Source: Burkholderiaceae bacterium (GTDB lineage: Bacteria > Pseudomonadota > Gammaproteobacteria > Burkholderiales > Burkholderiaceae_B). Taken from it: a stretch of 64,000 nucleotides of DNA. The position numbers and the translations under genes were made by a program. Shown in pieces: positions 1 through 10,325 of this stretch; the stretch's first letter is position 1; each line of letters opens with the position of its first letter. The notes beneath the pieces are model-generated. The model ran no database searches and was not told the origin of the DNA. It saw only the letters and a program-made list of their open reading frames with translations. Where the stretch lies: contig JANQYI010000009.1 of assembly GCA_030728985.1 (NCBI GenBank), positions 124,001 through 188,000 of the forward strand. Direction: 5' to 3'.

Positions 1-47
1 CGAACCTATCTTTCCCTCAGCTTGACATTCTCAATCAGGAGAAATAC

Positions 48-1031
48 ATGCAATCCATACTTAAAACACTCACCTGTGCTGCCTTGCTTGCAGCGACATT
101 CTCATCCCCAACTCTGGCTCAGACATGGCCTGAAACTGGAAAACCTATTCACATCGTCGTCCCAGCACCAGGAGGCGGTGGCACCGGCGACACCATTGCC
201 AGGATGTTGGCTGAACAATTAGCAACCAGACTTAAAACAAGTTTCATCATTGAAAATAAACCTGGTGCCAATGGCAATATCGGTGCATCCTTTGCTGCCA
301 AAAGCGCTCCAGACGGCTATCGATTTTTATTTTCATGGGCAGGCACTTTGGCTGTCAGCCCAAAGCTCTACAGCACACCAGGCTTTGACTCGCAAAAAGA
401 CTTCACGCCTATCGTTTTGATTTGTGATGTCCCGAATATCCTGGTTGTCAATAATGGGCAGCCAGTCAAAACACTCAAAGAGTTTGTTGAGTACGCTAAA
501 AATAATCCCGGTAAATTGAACTTTGGCTCAACGGGGATCGGAAGCTCTATGCATTTGGCCGGAGAGTTGTTTATGACTCAGACCAGCGCAAAAATGGTTC
601 ATATCCCCTACAACGCTCCCGGCACAGCCACAACCAACATGATTGCGAACGATATCCAGCTCATGTTCCAGCTCGTCCCCGGTATCGCGAGTCAGGTTAA
701 GGCGAATAAGGTCAGAGCTCTCGCGATTTTGTCTGATACTCGCTCACCAGCCTTACCCGATGTTCCCACCACGACCGAGCTAGGCTATCCAAAACTGCAG
801 TCTTCAACATGGTTCGCCATGCTAGCGCCAAAAGGTACTCCCAAACCCATTATTGACAAGATGAATACTGAGATCAATGCCGTTTTAAAGGATCCTAATT
901 TCCAAAAGAGGCTCGCTGCCATTGGTGCGACCACGCTGGGGGGATCTACAGAAAAGTTATCCTCGCATCTGAGTGCAGAGCTTGAAAAATGGGGCGCAAT
1001 CATTCAAGCCGCAGGTATTAAGGCACAGTAA
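48..1031 (+). CDS. Tripartite tricarboxylate transporter substrate-binding protein (Bug family)
   Basis: 327 aa ORF with signal peptide (MQSILKTLTCAALLAATFSSPTLAQ) and Bug-family pattern WPETGKPIHIVVPAPGGGGTGDTIAR / ENKPGANGNIGA / GYRFLF. Confidence 0.92.
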   Translation: MQSILKTLTCAALLAATFSSPTLAQTWPETGKPIHIVVPAPGGGGTGDTIARMLAEQLATRLKTSFIIENKPGANGNIGASFAAKSAPDGYRFLFSWAGTLAVSPKLYSTPGFDSQKDFTPIVLICDVPNILVVNNGQPVKTLKEFVEYAKNNPGKLNFGSTGIGSSMHLAGELFMTQTSAKMVHIPYNAPGTATTNMIANDIQLMFQLVPGIASQVKANKVRALAILSDTRSPALPDVPTTTELGYPKLQSSTWFAMLAPKGTPKPIIDKMNTEINAVLKDPNFQKRLAAIGATTLGGSTEKLSSHLSAELEKWGAIIQAAGIKAQ

Positions 1032-1163
1032 TTTTTACTTCGGAAACGAGCGATCTTTTAAAATGCGACACCTATCCATGACATCACTTTTAGTCGCTCG
1101 TGCCCCCCCTGCGTTTGAAGTCTTAGCTTACGCACATTGAAAATGTACAACTCGGTTTGGGTG

Positions 1164-1991
1164 TCATGGAGAGCCGCACGCTGAGTCGCCCAAGTCGGGA
1201 ATACAACTGGTTTTCGTCTGAATGTGTGACCGAAGGGGCACCATCACAAGATCACCCTGCTCATCTGTGAGGCATGACAAACCTACGTTGTACAAATGCT
1301 CCAAGGCGGGTTTTGCCTCCACACCACTTGTCACCGAAGCGAACTCACCGCTTGAATAGACCAGAATAAGTCGCTGGAAATATCTAAGCGCGTGATTGAG
1401 ATCATGCGTCACTGCAATCACAGCATGTCCGCGAATGCATGCAAAATTCATTAGGGTTTGCAACAATTGATCCTGTAGCCCTGGATCGACGGCTGCGATC
1501 GGTTCGTCCATCAAGATAAAGCCTTGCTCAACATCCCAGAGCTGTGCAACGACGCGGGCAAGGTGAACGCGTGCCAATTCGCCACCTGATAAGGTATCGA
1601 TTGATCGCTCTAAAAGACCACTTACCTCGAGAAGCGCAGCGGCCTGAGTCACGATCAGTTCATATTTAGGATCATACTTTCGCGAAATGCGTCCTAAACC
1701 AATCACGACGCCTGTTGGTAGGGCAAAAGAAATATCGTTGGATTGTGACAAAACAGCACGATGTCCGCTTAAAGCCTGAACACTCCATTCGCCAAGCGGT
1801 CGCTGATTGAAGACAATCCGACCGGCACAAGGTTGATGTGTTCCCGAAAGCAGTTTGAGTAGCGTTGATTTTCCAGCACCATTCGGACCTACTATAGCCA
1901 CCCTTTCTGAGTGATGGATGTGAAATGTATAAGGTCCAAAACTGCGCGAACCGAGTTTTTTAACCACGCCCTTGACCATGAGCATCGTCAC
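1164..1991 (-). CDS. hmuV: Heme ABC transporter ATP-binding protein
   Basis: Walker A GPNGAGKST, signature LSGGELARVHLARV, Walker B FILMDEP; last gene of hemP-hmuRSTUV order. Confidence 0.9.
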   Translation of the reverse strand: MTMLMVKGVVKKLGSRSFGPYTFHIHHSERVAIVGPNGAGKSTLLKLLSGTHQPCAGRIVFNQRPLGEWSVQALSGHRAVLSQSNDISFALPTGVVIGLGRISRKYDPKYELIVTQAAALLEVSGLLERSIDTLSGGELARVHLARVVAQLWDVEQGFILMDEPIAAVDPGLQDQLLQTLMNFACIRGHAVIAVTHDLNHALRYFQRLILVYSSGEFASVTSGVEAKPALEHLYNVGLSCLTDEQGDLVMVPLRSHIQTKTSCIPDLGDSACGSP

Positions 1992-3037
1992 GCCCGTCCC
2001 TGATATCGCGCCGCACGCAATAACAGCATCAAAAAAGGACCTCCCAGCAGCGCAGTAAAAATACCTACGGGGACCTCGGCGGGAAGGGCGATTGTCCGAG
2101 CAATAGTATCTGCCGTCAGCATTAAAAGCGCCCCCATCAACATTGAAAGAGGTATGAGCGTTCGCTGATCAGCGCCGACCATCGCTCGCGCGAGATGAGG
2201 AGCGATCAGACCAACAAAGCCGATCACTCCACAAAAGGCGACCGATAGTCCAGCCAATAATGCAACCATCACAGAAATAGACCAACGCAATCTACTCACA
2301 ACAATGCCGAGATGCGCTGCCGTATTTTCACCCAGACTCAAGGCGTTAAGCCGCCGTGCCAGACGAAGGGACCATACATAAACAAGCATAAGGGTCAGGC
2401 ACATCAAGAGGACAATGGACCAGTTCGCACCCGCTAGTGAGCCCAACGTCCAAAAGGATAGGCTGCGCAATTGCTCGTCTGTCGCAAGATACGTACATAA
2501 CCCGATGACCGCAACGCCAAGCGCATTTAATGCAATGCCCAACAAAAGCAAACCAGCCACTGAATTAGACGAAAGCCATCTTGAGCTTGAATTGAGGGTC
2601 AAACATGTCAGCAAGGCTCCCAAAAATGACGCGAAGGGTAAAACCCACATTTTTACCTCACCTGACATCATAAGGCCTTGCCCAGACCAAAAAACAATCG
2701 TGAGTGCCGCGGCAGATGCAGCACCCGTGGTAACCCCTAGCAAACTCGGATCTGCCAATGGATTGCGAAATAGCCCTTGGACCAAGCATCCCGCAAGGCC
2801 TAATGCGGCCCCGATCAATACGGCCAGTATCACGCGCGGTGTTCGTAAATACCAAAGAACATACATGTCGCCATGATGAGATGTTGTAAATAATGCACTG
2901 TCACCTGACCACAGCGAGAACCAAACTTCACGATCCAGACGAACCGCACCCGCTTGCATTGCAGCCAAGACGCTCAACACGAGCATCACGAGAGAAAGCG
3001 GAATCGCAAAGGACTTTAAATGAGTTGATGAACTCAT
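1988..3037 (-). CDS. hmuU: Heme/iron ABC transporter permease (FecCD/BtuC family)
   Basis: Multi-TM FecCD family; RTPRVILAVLIGAALGLAGCLVQGLFRNPLADPSLLG and GFVGLIAPHLAR motifs; overlaps hmuV. Confidence 0.92.
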   Translation of the reverse strand: MSSSTHLKSFAIPLSLVMLVLSVLAAMQAGAVRLDREVWFSLWSGDSALFTTSHHGDMYVLWYLRTPRVILAVLIGAALGLAGCLVQGLFRNPLADPSLLGVTTGAASAAALTIVFWSGQGLMMSGEVKMWVLPFASFLGALLTCLTLNSSSRWLSSNSVAGLLLLGIALNALGVAVIGLCTYLATDEQLRSLSFWTLGSLAGANWSIVLLMCLTLMLVYVWSLRLARRLNALSLGENTAAHLGIVVSRLRWSISVMVALLAGLSVAFCGVIGFVGLIAPHLARAMVGADQRTLIPLSMLMGALLMLTADTIARTIALPAEVPVGIFTALLGGPFLMLLLRAARYQGRA

Positions 3038-3954
3038 GAAATAAAAGAAGATCTGAATTGTTCAATCAGTCTTTGAACGGCCGTTGGCAATCTTGGTCCA
3101 AAACCGAGTAACAAACTTGTGTCCATCACGACAATACGTTGATCACGACCGGCAGGTGTTTTACTCACCCCCGGAAGCTTGAGTACCGATGAGTTATCCC
3201 CCAAAGCGCGAAAACCGTGTTCTGTTAAGAGGATGATGTCGGGTCGTGCCGCAATGAGGGACTCAGGCGTCAGAGGCTTGTAGCCCGAAAAATCTGCCGT
3301 CGCATTGATCGCGCCTGCATACTCGATCATGGTATGCGCACCTGTCTGCGTGCCACCCGCCATGAGGCGACTGACGCTGTGCGCGAAAAGAAAGAGTACG
3401 CGAGGTCGCACGGCACTAGACTCGAAAACTGGCACTCGGACCTCGCTCCACTCACGAATGAGACGCTCCATCAGTTCGTCGGCTCGAGACTCATACGCCA
3501 AGAGTCTTCCGATACGCGTAATACGTTGAAGGAGTCCTTCGAAGCGATACCCTGAGTCCATGACCTCGACGGGCACGCCCGCCGCTGAGATTTGACGAAG
3601 TACCCCTGCGGGTCCCGCCTCTTCAGTCACTAAAACGGCGGTCGGTGATAATGCCAGAATACCTTCTGCCGATAGGCTACGGGCATATCCTACTTGTGGG
3701 AGAAGCTGCGCATCGCTTGGAAATCCCGAAGTCGAGTCCACGCCGACGAGACAAGCCTGCGCATCTAAGGCATAAACTATTTCTGTTAAGGCACCACCAA
3801 CAGAGACGATGCGAGGATGTTGCACATCTAAACTCCTTGCATGTATCTTTCGACTCATTGCCAAAGCACCAAGGGTACCCAGCCGACTCAAGGCTCGACG
3901 ACGCATTAAAAAGGCCAATGTCTCAGGTAACCGGGCGGGGGTTATGCGGCGCAT
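3034..3954 (-). CDS. hmuT: Hemin ABC transporter periplasmic binding protein
   Basis: ABC-type periplasmic binding fold of the BtuF/HmuT type (PRIVSVGGALTEIVYALDAQACLVGVDSTSGFP); operon position. Confidence 0.88.
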   Translation of the reverse strand: MRRITPARLPETLAFLMRRRALSRLGTLGALAMSRKIHARSLDVQHPRIVSVGGALTEIVYALDAQACLVGVDSTSGFPSDAQLLPQVGYARSLSAEGILALSPTAVLVTEEAGPAGVLRQISAAGVPVEVMDSGYRFEGLLQRITRIGRLLAYESRADELMERLIREWSEVRVPVFESSAVRPRVLFLFAHSVSRLMAGGTQTGAHTMIEYAGAINATADFSGYKPLTPESLIAARPDIILLTEHGFRALGDNSSVLKLPGVSKTPAGRDQRIVVMDTSLLLGFGPRLPTAVQRLIEQFRSSFIS

Positions 3955-5024
3955 AAGCGACTCCCTGAATATAAGCCATCAAGTAACGCACGCCACTGTA
4001 TATTTTCAGGAACACCCGGTTTACGCTGACCAAAGATCATCGCGATCACCTCCCCAGAATGATCGAATAACTCCAAAGAGGTGACGACCCCATCTACAGT
4101 TGGTTTACGTACGACCCATGCACTGGCAATATGATCCTGACGCAGGTGTAGGTTGAAATCTGGATCAAGTACATTTAGCCATCCCTGTGTCACAGAAACA
4201 TGGCTGATGACTCCGGTGTGTATTTGAATCACACCAGGATTGCTAACAAACACCATGATCGGAATTTTTTTATCCGATGAAAGACCCATGATGCGACGAC
4301 AATCGCCTGGCCTGACCTGTTGCGCGTATGTTGTCCCGATCAGACGAAAAGCCTGAAGCCGTGAAACAGAGTGCTTGTTAAGGATCAAAAAGAAATCGTG
4401 CGTATCACGCATGGCATCCCAGTCCTGCTGCAGTCCCGGCACATCAATATCGACATCCTGTCTCTCAGGTTTTGCCACGGCTCGAGAAGCGATTGAAACA
4501 ACGGGTGATTGCTCAGCGGCAGCAAATCGATTTTTGATATCCTCGAAGGCACATACCTGACTTTCTGGACGCAAAAATATCTTGTGGACTGCGACACCAA
4601 AACGATCATAGAACTGTAGGCTCTGTTGCACGCCCCGAGCCGTTTTTTCAATGACGGAAAAACCTAAGTGCCAATGTTTATAAAACAGTCTCAAATCAAT
4701 GGCTTCGCTCATAACAAGTCCAATATCGCCGGTCTGACTCACGGGATGGTAAATTCCGACCTTTTCATGCACGCAAGAGGCATTTCTAGTCAAGGCCATT
4801 ACGGTTCCCAGCGATTCTAGACTCGATATCTGCTCTGCCCACTGTGTGTTTAAAAGTGTTGCTTGTAAAGTGAGGGCTTCTTCGGACAATGTGGGTCCAC
4901 AATGCGCTGCGATTAACTCAGCCTCTGAAATCAACAATATTTTGGCGATATCGCGATGTCTGCGAGGTCCATCTCGACGCATCGTGGCAAATGCTGAGCG
5001 AACCAACTGGTAGTCTTGGGACAT
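3942..5024 (-). CDS. hmuS: Hemin-degrading factor (HemS/HmuS/BhuS family)
   Basis: ORF track 3942..5153; likely start MSQDYQLVRSAF at 5024 behind an AGGAGAA-type RBS. Duplicated HemS-like repeats. Confidence 0.88.
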   Translation of the reverse strand: MSQDYQLVRSAFATMRRDGPRRHRDIAKILLISEAELIAAHCGPTLSEEALTLQATLLNTQWAEQISSLESLGTVMALTRNASCVHEKVGIYHPVSQTGDIGLVMSEAIDLRLFYKHWHLGFSVIEKTARGVQQSLQFYDRFGVAVHKIFLRPESQVCAFEDIKNRFAAAEQSPVVSIASRAVAKPERQDVDIDVPGLQQDWDAMRDTHDFFLILNKHSVSRLQAFRLIGTTYAQQVRPGDCRRIMGLSSDKKIPIMVFVSNPGVIQIHTGVISHVSVTQGWLNVLDPDFNLHLRQDHIASAWVVRKPTVDGVVTSLELFDHSGEVIAMIFGQRKPGVPENIQWRALLDGLYSGSRLCAA

Positions 5025-5067
5025 GAAGTTCTCCTTTAATGATGGTCGTACTCGATCATGTGTCAGA

Positions 5068-7338
5068 TCAAAAGTCGTAACGCAACGAGACTTGAAAGTT
5101 GCGACCTGGTGCGGTGTAGGCGTCTTTGATGGCGCTATTGGCAGCCAAGCCACTCACGTCGGACCAACGCCAATATTTGGTATCAAAAGCGTTATTGATG
5201 TTGGCATTGATCGTGATACTTGCGGAAGGCTTCCAATACAAACCAAGATCTAGCGTGCCGTATGAGGGTGTGGCGTACTGCTCTGGTGAGGATAGAGCGA
5301 TACGGGAGGAACTTTTTGCCGCGTTCCAAATCCAGTCTGCACGCCCACCCCAGGTTGCCTCGTCATAACGAAGCCCAAGCAAGACCTTGAGAGGCTGGAT
5401 CGAATCGAGAGGCTGCTTTCGCCCTCTGATCGTCGAGTCTCCTTTTAGATAAGCAAAACCTGTTTCGAGTCCCCAATTTTTGGCGAATCGCCAATCGCCT
5501 CTTGCGACAACACCTTGAATATGCGCGCGAGTCAGGTTGACATACTGATAGATCGTTGGATTGGAGGGTCTCCCAGCCCCTCCGACGATTTGCTGGCTGA
5601 TAAAATTTTTGTAGCGATTATCGAAGGCTGAAAGTGAATAGCTGATCGCGCGGTTAGAACCTCTCAGGCCAAGTTCAAGACTATCGGCATACTCAGGCTT
5701 GAGGTTGGGATTACCGATGCTGGTATAGCCTGAGGCCAAATTTCTAAATCCGTTGTTGACCTGATCAGGCGTTGGCGCACGAAATCCCTGTGCATATTGT
5801 GCATAGGGCGCAAACATGGGGTGCAAGGACCATACGATACCCAAACGTGGAGTGACTGCCTGGCCGGTTGAGGTGGTGGGTGGATGGAGCACTCCACCGC
5901 GATGTGCACCCTGCGTCAAACGACTCGAAGTAGGAGCAATACGGTAATAGTCGAAACGTACACCCGGGGTGATGCTGACATCTCCGAGCTCAATCTCGCT
6001 TTGTAAAAAAGCACCACTGAGCGTATAAAGCGTATCCGGAAAAGGCTTGTCGGGAAACACGCCGCCGTAAGGAGGAACCGTACCGTCGCGTTTGCCCCTG
6101 ATATCTGCCTGACTCCAGTCTAGGCCATACGTGAGCCGCTGATCTAGGACGGCCGTCAAGTTGCTTTCAAATTGCGTCGCCGCACCCAACACCGAAGTCT
6201 GGTATGTGTTGTCGCGCGTTCTGGTTCGGGTGCGGTAGCGGTCTTCGCTTGCAAACTGATTGATCTGGGCATCCTGCCAATAGACGCGTGTTTCGGCCTT
6301 TTGAATCCAAGGTGCACTGAGATCGCTGTAACGGTGCTCGACTGAGACCCGATCACGATTGATACGATCTAAGGTCGAGAAACTCAAGGTCCCAAATGGA
6401 CGAAGGGGTTGCGCTGCCCGAGCCGAATAGACTTCGGTGGCTTGTGTTCGACGTTGAGATTCGAGTGTGAGCCCAAGCTGCTGTTGTGGATTGATTGTCA
6501 GTATCGCCTTGGCCAGTAAATACCGATTGTTGTAATCCACTGGATTGGGGGCCGTACGTTCAATGTTTTGTGCTTGGCTCTTTCCTTGGTTGATCGTTTC
6601 ATGTCCTAGACGGAAGCTGCCAAGAATCATCCCTTGCCAAGGACCACGCGCTCCCGCAAGCCCCAAGGTACTTGACCAAGAACGGTCGATCGTGGTGTAT
6701 CCGGTGCGAGCAAAGCCTCCCTCATTTTTATTTTTTTTATATATGTCGGATGGATCGAGAGTGCGAAAACTGACCGCTCCCGCAAGGCCATCACTCCCAT
6801 ATTGTGTCGATGCAGGCCCTCTCAGGACCTCGACGGATTGGATTCCATCCACATCCAGATAGTCTGCACGCCCGGTCGTGAACGATCCAAACGAAAAACC
6901 ATTTGGCACTCGGATCCCGTCGATCAGCATCAACACCTGATTACCGCCTAGACCGCGGATATTGACGCCCGCATTGCCTGACCTCCCTGTTGAGGTACCG
7001 GCATTGCTAAAACGGGTCGGCCCCGAAGGCACTGTCACGTCAAGTTCATGACGAAATATTTCTTTTAAATCTCGTGCGCCCTCTCGCTCAATCGTCTCCG
7101 CAGTGATCACGGTCACCGAGGCCGGCACCTCATCGATACGACGCTCACCACGCGTGGCGCTGACGGTCATTTCTTTGAGTTGGGTGAGCGAGTGTTCTTG
7201 AGGTTGAGCTGCTGCTGTGACGGCATAGAGGCTTGCAGTCAGACTGTACGTCAGTCCGACAAGGAGGCCCGAGGTGAATCGACGCGGGCAGTGAACATGA
7301 TGAAAAGCAGGAGCTCGAGCAGAGAGGCAACGCAGCAT
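5068..7338 (-). CDS. hmuR: TonB-dependent heme/hemoglobin outer membrane receptor
   Basis: 756 aa; plug domain (EMTVSATRGERRIDEVPASVTVITAETIEREGARDLKEIFRHE), C-terminal aromatic NFQVSLRYDF; between hemP and hmuS. Confidence 0.92.
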   Translation of the reverse strand: MLRCLSARAPAFHHVHCPRRFTSGLLVGLTYSLTASLYAVTAAAQPQEHSLTQLKEMTVSATRGERRIDEVPASVTVITAETIEREGARDLKEIFRHELDVTVPSGPTRFSNAGTSTGRSGNAGVNIRGLGGNQVLMLIDGIRVPNGFSFGSFTTGRADYLDVDGIQSVEVLRGPASTQYGSDGLAGAVSFRTLDPSDIYKKNKNEGGFARTGYTTIDRSWSSTLGLAGARGPWQGMILGSFRLGHETINQGKSQAQNIERTAPNPVDYNNRYLLAKAILTINPQQQLGLTLESQRRTQATEVYSARAAQPLRPFGTLSFSTLDRINRDRVSVEHRYSDLSAPWIQKAETRVYWQDAQINQFASEDRYRTRTRTRDNTYQTSVLGAATQFESNLTAVLDQRLTYGLDWSQADIRGKRDGTVPPYGGVFPDKPFPDTLYTLSGAFLQSEIELGDVSITPGVRFDYYRIAPTSSRLTQGAHRGGVLHPPTTSTGQAVTPRLGIVWSLHPMFAPYAQYAQGFRAPTPDQVNNGFRNLASGYTSIGNPNLKPEYADSLELGLRGSNRAISYSLSAFDNRYKNFISQQIVGGAGRPSNPTIYQYVNLTRAHIQGVVARGDWRFAKNWGLETGFAYLKGDSTIRGRKQPLDSIQPLKVLLGLRYDEATWGGRADWIWNAAKSSSRIALSSPEQYATPSYGTLDLGLYWKPSASITINANINNAFDTKYWRWSDVSGLAANSAIKDAYTAPGRNFQVSLRYDF

Positions 7339-7401
7339 AAATGTGTCCTAAATGAATTTAGGCACTGGCTGGCGATGGCTGGCTCGTGCAACAAAAAGAA
7401 A

Positions 7402-7617
7402 TTATTTGGTCAGAATCAATTTACCTAAAGCGGTCTGACGCAACCGGTACTGAGCGCCTTGATGCATGATTTCAAGCTCATGGGCGCCAGCAAACAACTG
7501 CTGACTCGTCATACGCAACACGGTCTTTGTCCCCGTCGTGTCGCGACCAGAAAGCACAAGTAAAGCTTGCTGCTGTCGCTCAGCGGGGTCATACAGAGGA
7601 GAAGATCGTTTATCCAT
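7402..7617 (-). CDS. hemP: Hemin uptake protein HemP
   Basis: 71 aa; VLRMTSQQLFAGAHELEIMHQGAQYRLRQTALGKLILTK matches the HemP family pattern; directly upstream of hmuR. Confidence 0.88.
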   Translation of the reverse strand: MDKRSSPLYDPAERQQQALLVLSGRDTTGTKTVLRMTSQQLFAGAHELEIMHQGAQYRLRQTALGKLILTK

Positions 7618-7632
7618 TCGAAGATTCTAAAC

Positions 7633-7651
7633 GATAATGATTCTCATCTGC
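7633..7651 (-). promoter_or_regulatory. Putative Fur box in the hemP promoter
   Basis: GATAATGATTCTCATCTGC, 14/19 match to GATAATGATAATCATTATC by eye, 16 bp upstream of the hemP start. Confidence 0.7.
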
Positions 7652-7693
7652 ATGATTAAATTGTTACTAAATGCTAATACACCCTTTGCCTGC

Positions 7694-8629
7694 TCAAGGC
7701 TTGGCGGGCGCCGAAATACCTGACACGATGGTCGACACATTGAGCTCGAACATTTTCAAATACGTATCAGCCTGCGTGCCCGGCGCAGACAAGGCATCGG
7801 CATAGAGCGTGCCACCAATTTTGGCGCCCGTGTCCTTGGCTACGCGCTCCAACACACGTGGGTCAGAGATATTTTCAGCAAAAATCGCAGTGACTTTATT
7901 CTTTTTAATTTCATTGACGATGCGCACGACATCCGCTGCAGAGGGCTCACTCGCCGTAGATAAGCCTTGAAGTGGATAGAAAGTGAACTTGTACGCTCGC
8001 GCGAAATAGCCGAACGCATCATGAGAAGTAATCACGCGGCGACGCTCCATGGGCACCGCGGCAATGCGCGCTTGGGTACTTTTCTCCAAAGCATCAATCT
8101 GCTTGAGGTAGTCTGTCGCACGGGACTGAAAATCTGCGGAGTGCGCGGGCATGGCGGCACTCAAGGCGACTCGAATGTTTTCAACATACTGCCGCGCGTT
8201 GAGCAAACTTTGCCATGCGTGCGGATCGGGGGCTGCATGGGAATGACTATGGCCGTGACCATGATCACTTTCAGCCATCGGGATGGTCTTGACACCCTTG
8301 CTGGCGGTCAAGACGGGCCCTTTGTAGCCGGAGGACTTAACGAGACGATTCAGCCAGCCCTCAAAACCGAGTCCATTGACGACCACGAGCTTAGCGGCCG
8401 CCAAGCGTTTGGCATCAGCAGGCGTGGGATCAAAAACATGGGCATCTGAATTGGGACCAACCAGACTACTGACCTGCACGTGAGGTCCACCGACTTGCTT
8501 GACCATGTCCGCGAGAATAGAAAAGCTCGCAACGACAGGGAGTGGTTCGTTGGCCATGACGGGCACAGCGGCTCCCAGAAGAACCATCGTCGTCAGCAAT
8601 CGCACTTTATTGAGGAAAGTCTTGAGCAT
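7694..8629 (-). CDS. znuA: Zinc ABC transporter substrate-binding protein
   Basis: Signal peptide, VVASFSILADMVKQVGG, His-rich loop SDHGHGHSHSHAAPDPHAW, TSHDAFGYFARAY. Confidence 0.92.
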   Translation of the reverse strand: MLKTFLNKVRLLTTMVLLGAAVPVMANEPLPVVASFSILADMVKQVGGPHVQVSSLVGPNSDAHVFDPTPADAKRLAAAKLVVVNGLGFEGWLNRLVKSSGYKGPVLTASKGVKTIPMAESDHGHGHSHSHAAPDPHAWQSLLNARQYVENIRVALSAAMPAHSADFQSRATDYLKQIDALEKSTQARIAAVPMERRRVITSHDAFGYFARAYKFTFYPLQGLSTASEPSAADVVRIVNEIKKNKVTAIFAENISDPRVLERVAKDTGAKIGGTLYADALSAPGTQADTYLKMFELNVSTIVSGISAPAKP

Positions 8630-9522
8630 TATGATTCCTTGTGCTGAGGCGTGGGAAATAGGATTAATCGAAAGCTATCGCGCGTCCCGAAACAGAGCGA
8701 AAGCACATAAAAGACACCTGCGACTAAAACAATCGACGGCCCTGAAGGAAAGTTAGCGTGGTAGGACACCAACAACCCAAAGGCACCACTGAACCCACCG
8801 AAGCCGGCGGCGAGCAATGAACGGGCCACGACGCCATAGCACCAAAATCTTGCGGCAGTGGCTGGCAGCATGAGCAAACCGACGGCCATCAATGTGCCGA
8901 GCGCCTGAAAAGCAGATACTAAATTGAGGACCACCATCAGCATGAAAAGCTGATGGACGATGGCCCCACGCCCACCGACAGAGCGCAAAAATCCAGGATC
9001 AAAGCACTCCAACATGAGGGGACGCCAAATCACCGTCATCAACAATAGTGAAATCGTCGAAGCACCCGCAATCATCAGTAATGATTCCGCATCAACGGCC
9101 AGTACGCTACCAAACAAGAAGTGCAACAGATCCACTTTGCTGCCTGAGGTAGAAATCAGCAGCACCCCTAATGCGAGCGCAATTAAATAAAAGGATGCGA
9201 AACTGGCGTCTTCTTTTTGACTCGTCCAGCGCGTCACAAAATTGGCGATCAGCGCCATCAACGCCGCAGCGACAAAACTACCAATGGTCATCGCAGGCAA
9301 TGACAATCCAAAAAAGATGAATCCGACGGCCGCACCCGGCAATACCGCATGCGCAATCGCATCACCGGCCAGACTCATGCGTCGCAAGACAAGGATGGTG
9401 CCGATCGGACCGCAGGCTAGACCAATCGCTACGCAGGCGATCAGGGCGCGCTTCATAAAGCCATAGTCCGCAAAAGGCGTGATGATCCAGCTATAAAGCA
9501 ACGTTCCCCATTCGAGCATCAT
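8629..9522 (-). CDS. znuB: Zinc ABC transporter permease
   Basis: ABC-3 family permease (IGTILVLRRMSLAGDAIAHAVLPGAAVGF); overlaps znuA and abuts znuC. Confidence 0.92.
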   Translation of the reverse strand: MMLEWGTLLYSWIITPFADYGFMKRALIACVAIGLACGPIGTILVLRRMSLAGDAIAHAVLPGAAVGFIFFGLSLPAMTIGSFVAAALMALIANFVTRWTSQKEDASFASFYLIALALGVLLISTSGSKVDLLHFLFGSVLAVDAESLLMIAGASTISLLLMTVIWRPLMLECFDPGFLRSVGGRGAIVHQLFMLMVVLNLVSAFQALGTLMAVGLLMLPATAARFWCYGVVARSLLAAGFGGFSGAFGLLVSYHANFPSGPSIVLVAGVFYVLSLCFGTRDSFRLILFPTPQHKES

Positions 9523-10325
9523 CAGCCTCTACTCCCGCTCTCGGGGGGACGAACACACCAAGGCGCACGGTCATCCCAGTATTCGGCAGTTTGGCGCGCG
9601 CGATTTAAGTTTTCCGGTGTCAAGACCTCGGCGCTGGTGCCCCAGGCGATGACCTCGCGCGCAAGCAACAAGGTCTGTGGAAAATATGCACGCACCATGT
9701 CGATATCGTGCAGCACAGCGATCACCGTACGTGCTTGACGGTGCCAGTTGAGCACTACACCCAATAAGTCCTCGGCCGTGCGGGTGTCCAGTGCATTAAA
9801 AGGCTCGTCGAGCAAAATAATCTGGGCATCTTGCATGAGAAGTCTGGCAAACAAGACACGTTGCAGTTGACCGACAGAGAGCTCGCCGATGTAACGTCGC
9901 TCAAAACCGATTAAACCCACTGCCGCGAGTACCTCCGTAGCGCGCGCACGGATCTGAGCTGAGACGGAACGAAAACTCCCTAATTCGCGCCAAGCACCGA
10001 GCGCGACGACATCCAATACACGAACCGGAAACTCGCGATCAATGGCGGATTGCTGAGGTAAATAAGCGAGCTTGGAGGCACGACCTTGGGTGGTTTGAAT
10101 CGCAGGCGCAAAGTCGATGGTCCCGTCTGTACCGCCCTTTTGCCCGGATAAGGCGGCGAGCAAGGTGCTTTTACCTGCCCCGTTCGGTCCAACAATCGCT
10201 GTCAAGGATCCTGCATCGAAGGCGCCGCTCAGGTGATGCACCGCGGGGTGCCCTTGATAGGCGAGCGTTAGATTACGAATTTCAATCGCCTTGGTACTCG
10301 AATTCAATGCGTGAGCATCATTCAT
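9522..10325 (-). CDS. znuC: Zinc ABC transporter ATP-binding protein
   Basis: ORF track 9522..10355; likely start MNDAHALN at 10325. Walker A GPNGAGKST, LSVGQLQRVLFARLL, ILLDEPF. Confidence 0.9.
   Translation of the reverse strand: MNDAHALNSSTKAIEIRNLTLAYQGHPAVHHLSGAFDAGSLTAIVGPNGAGKSTLLAALSGQKGGTDGTIDFAPAIQTTQGRASKLAYLPQQSAIDREFPVRVLDVVALGAWRELGSFRSVSAQIRARATEVLAAVGLIGFERRYIGELSVGQLQRVLFARLLMQDAQIILLDEPFNALDTRTAEDLLGVVLNWHRQARTVIAVLHDIDMVRAYFPQTLLLAREVIAWGTSAEVLTPENLNRARQTAEYWDDRAPWCVRPPESGSRG

Noticed and set aside
1046-1101. 8-bp inverted repeat ACGAGCGA...TCGCTCGT between the Bug gene and hmuV as a bidirectional terminator
   Set aside because: Loop is about 40 nt and no T tract follows; too weak to call.
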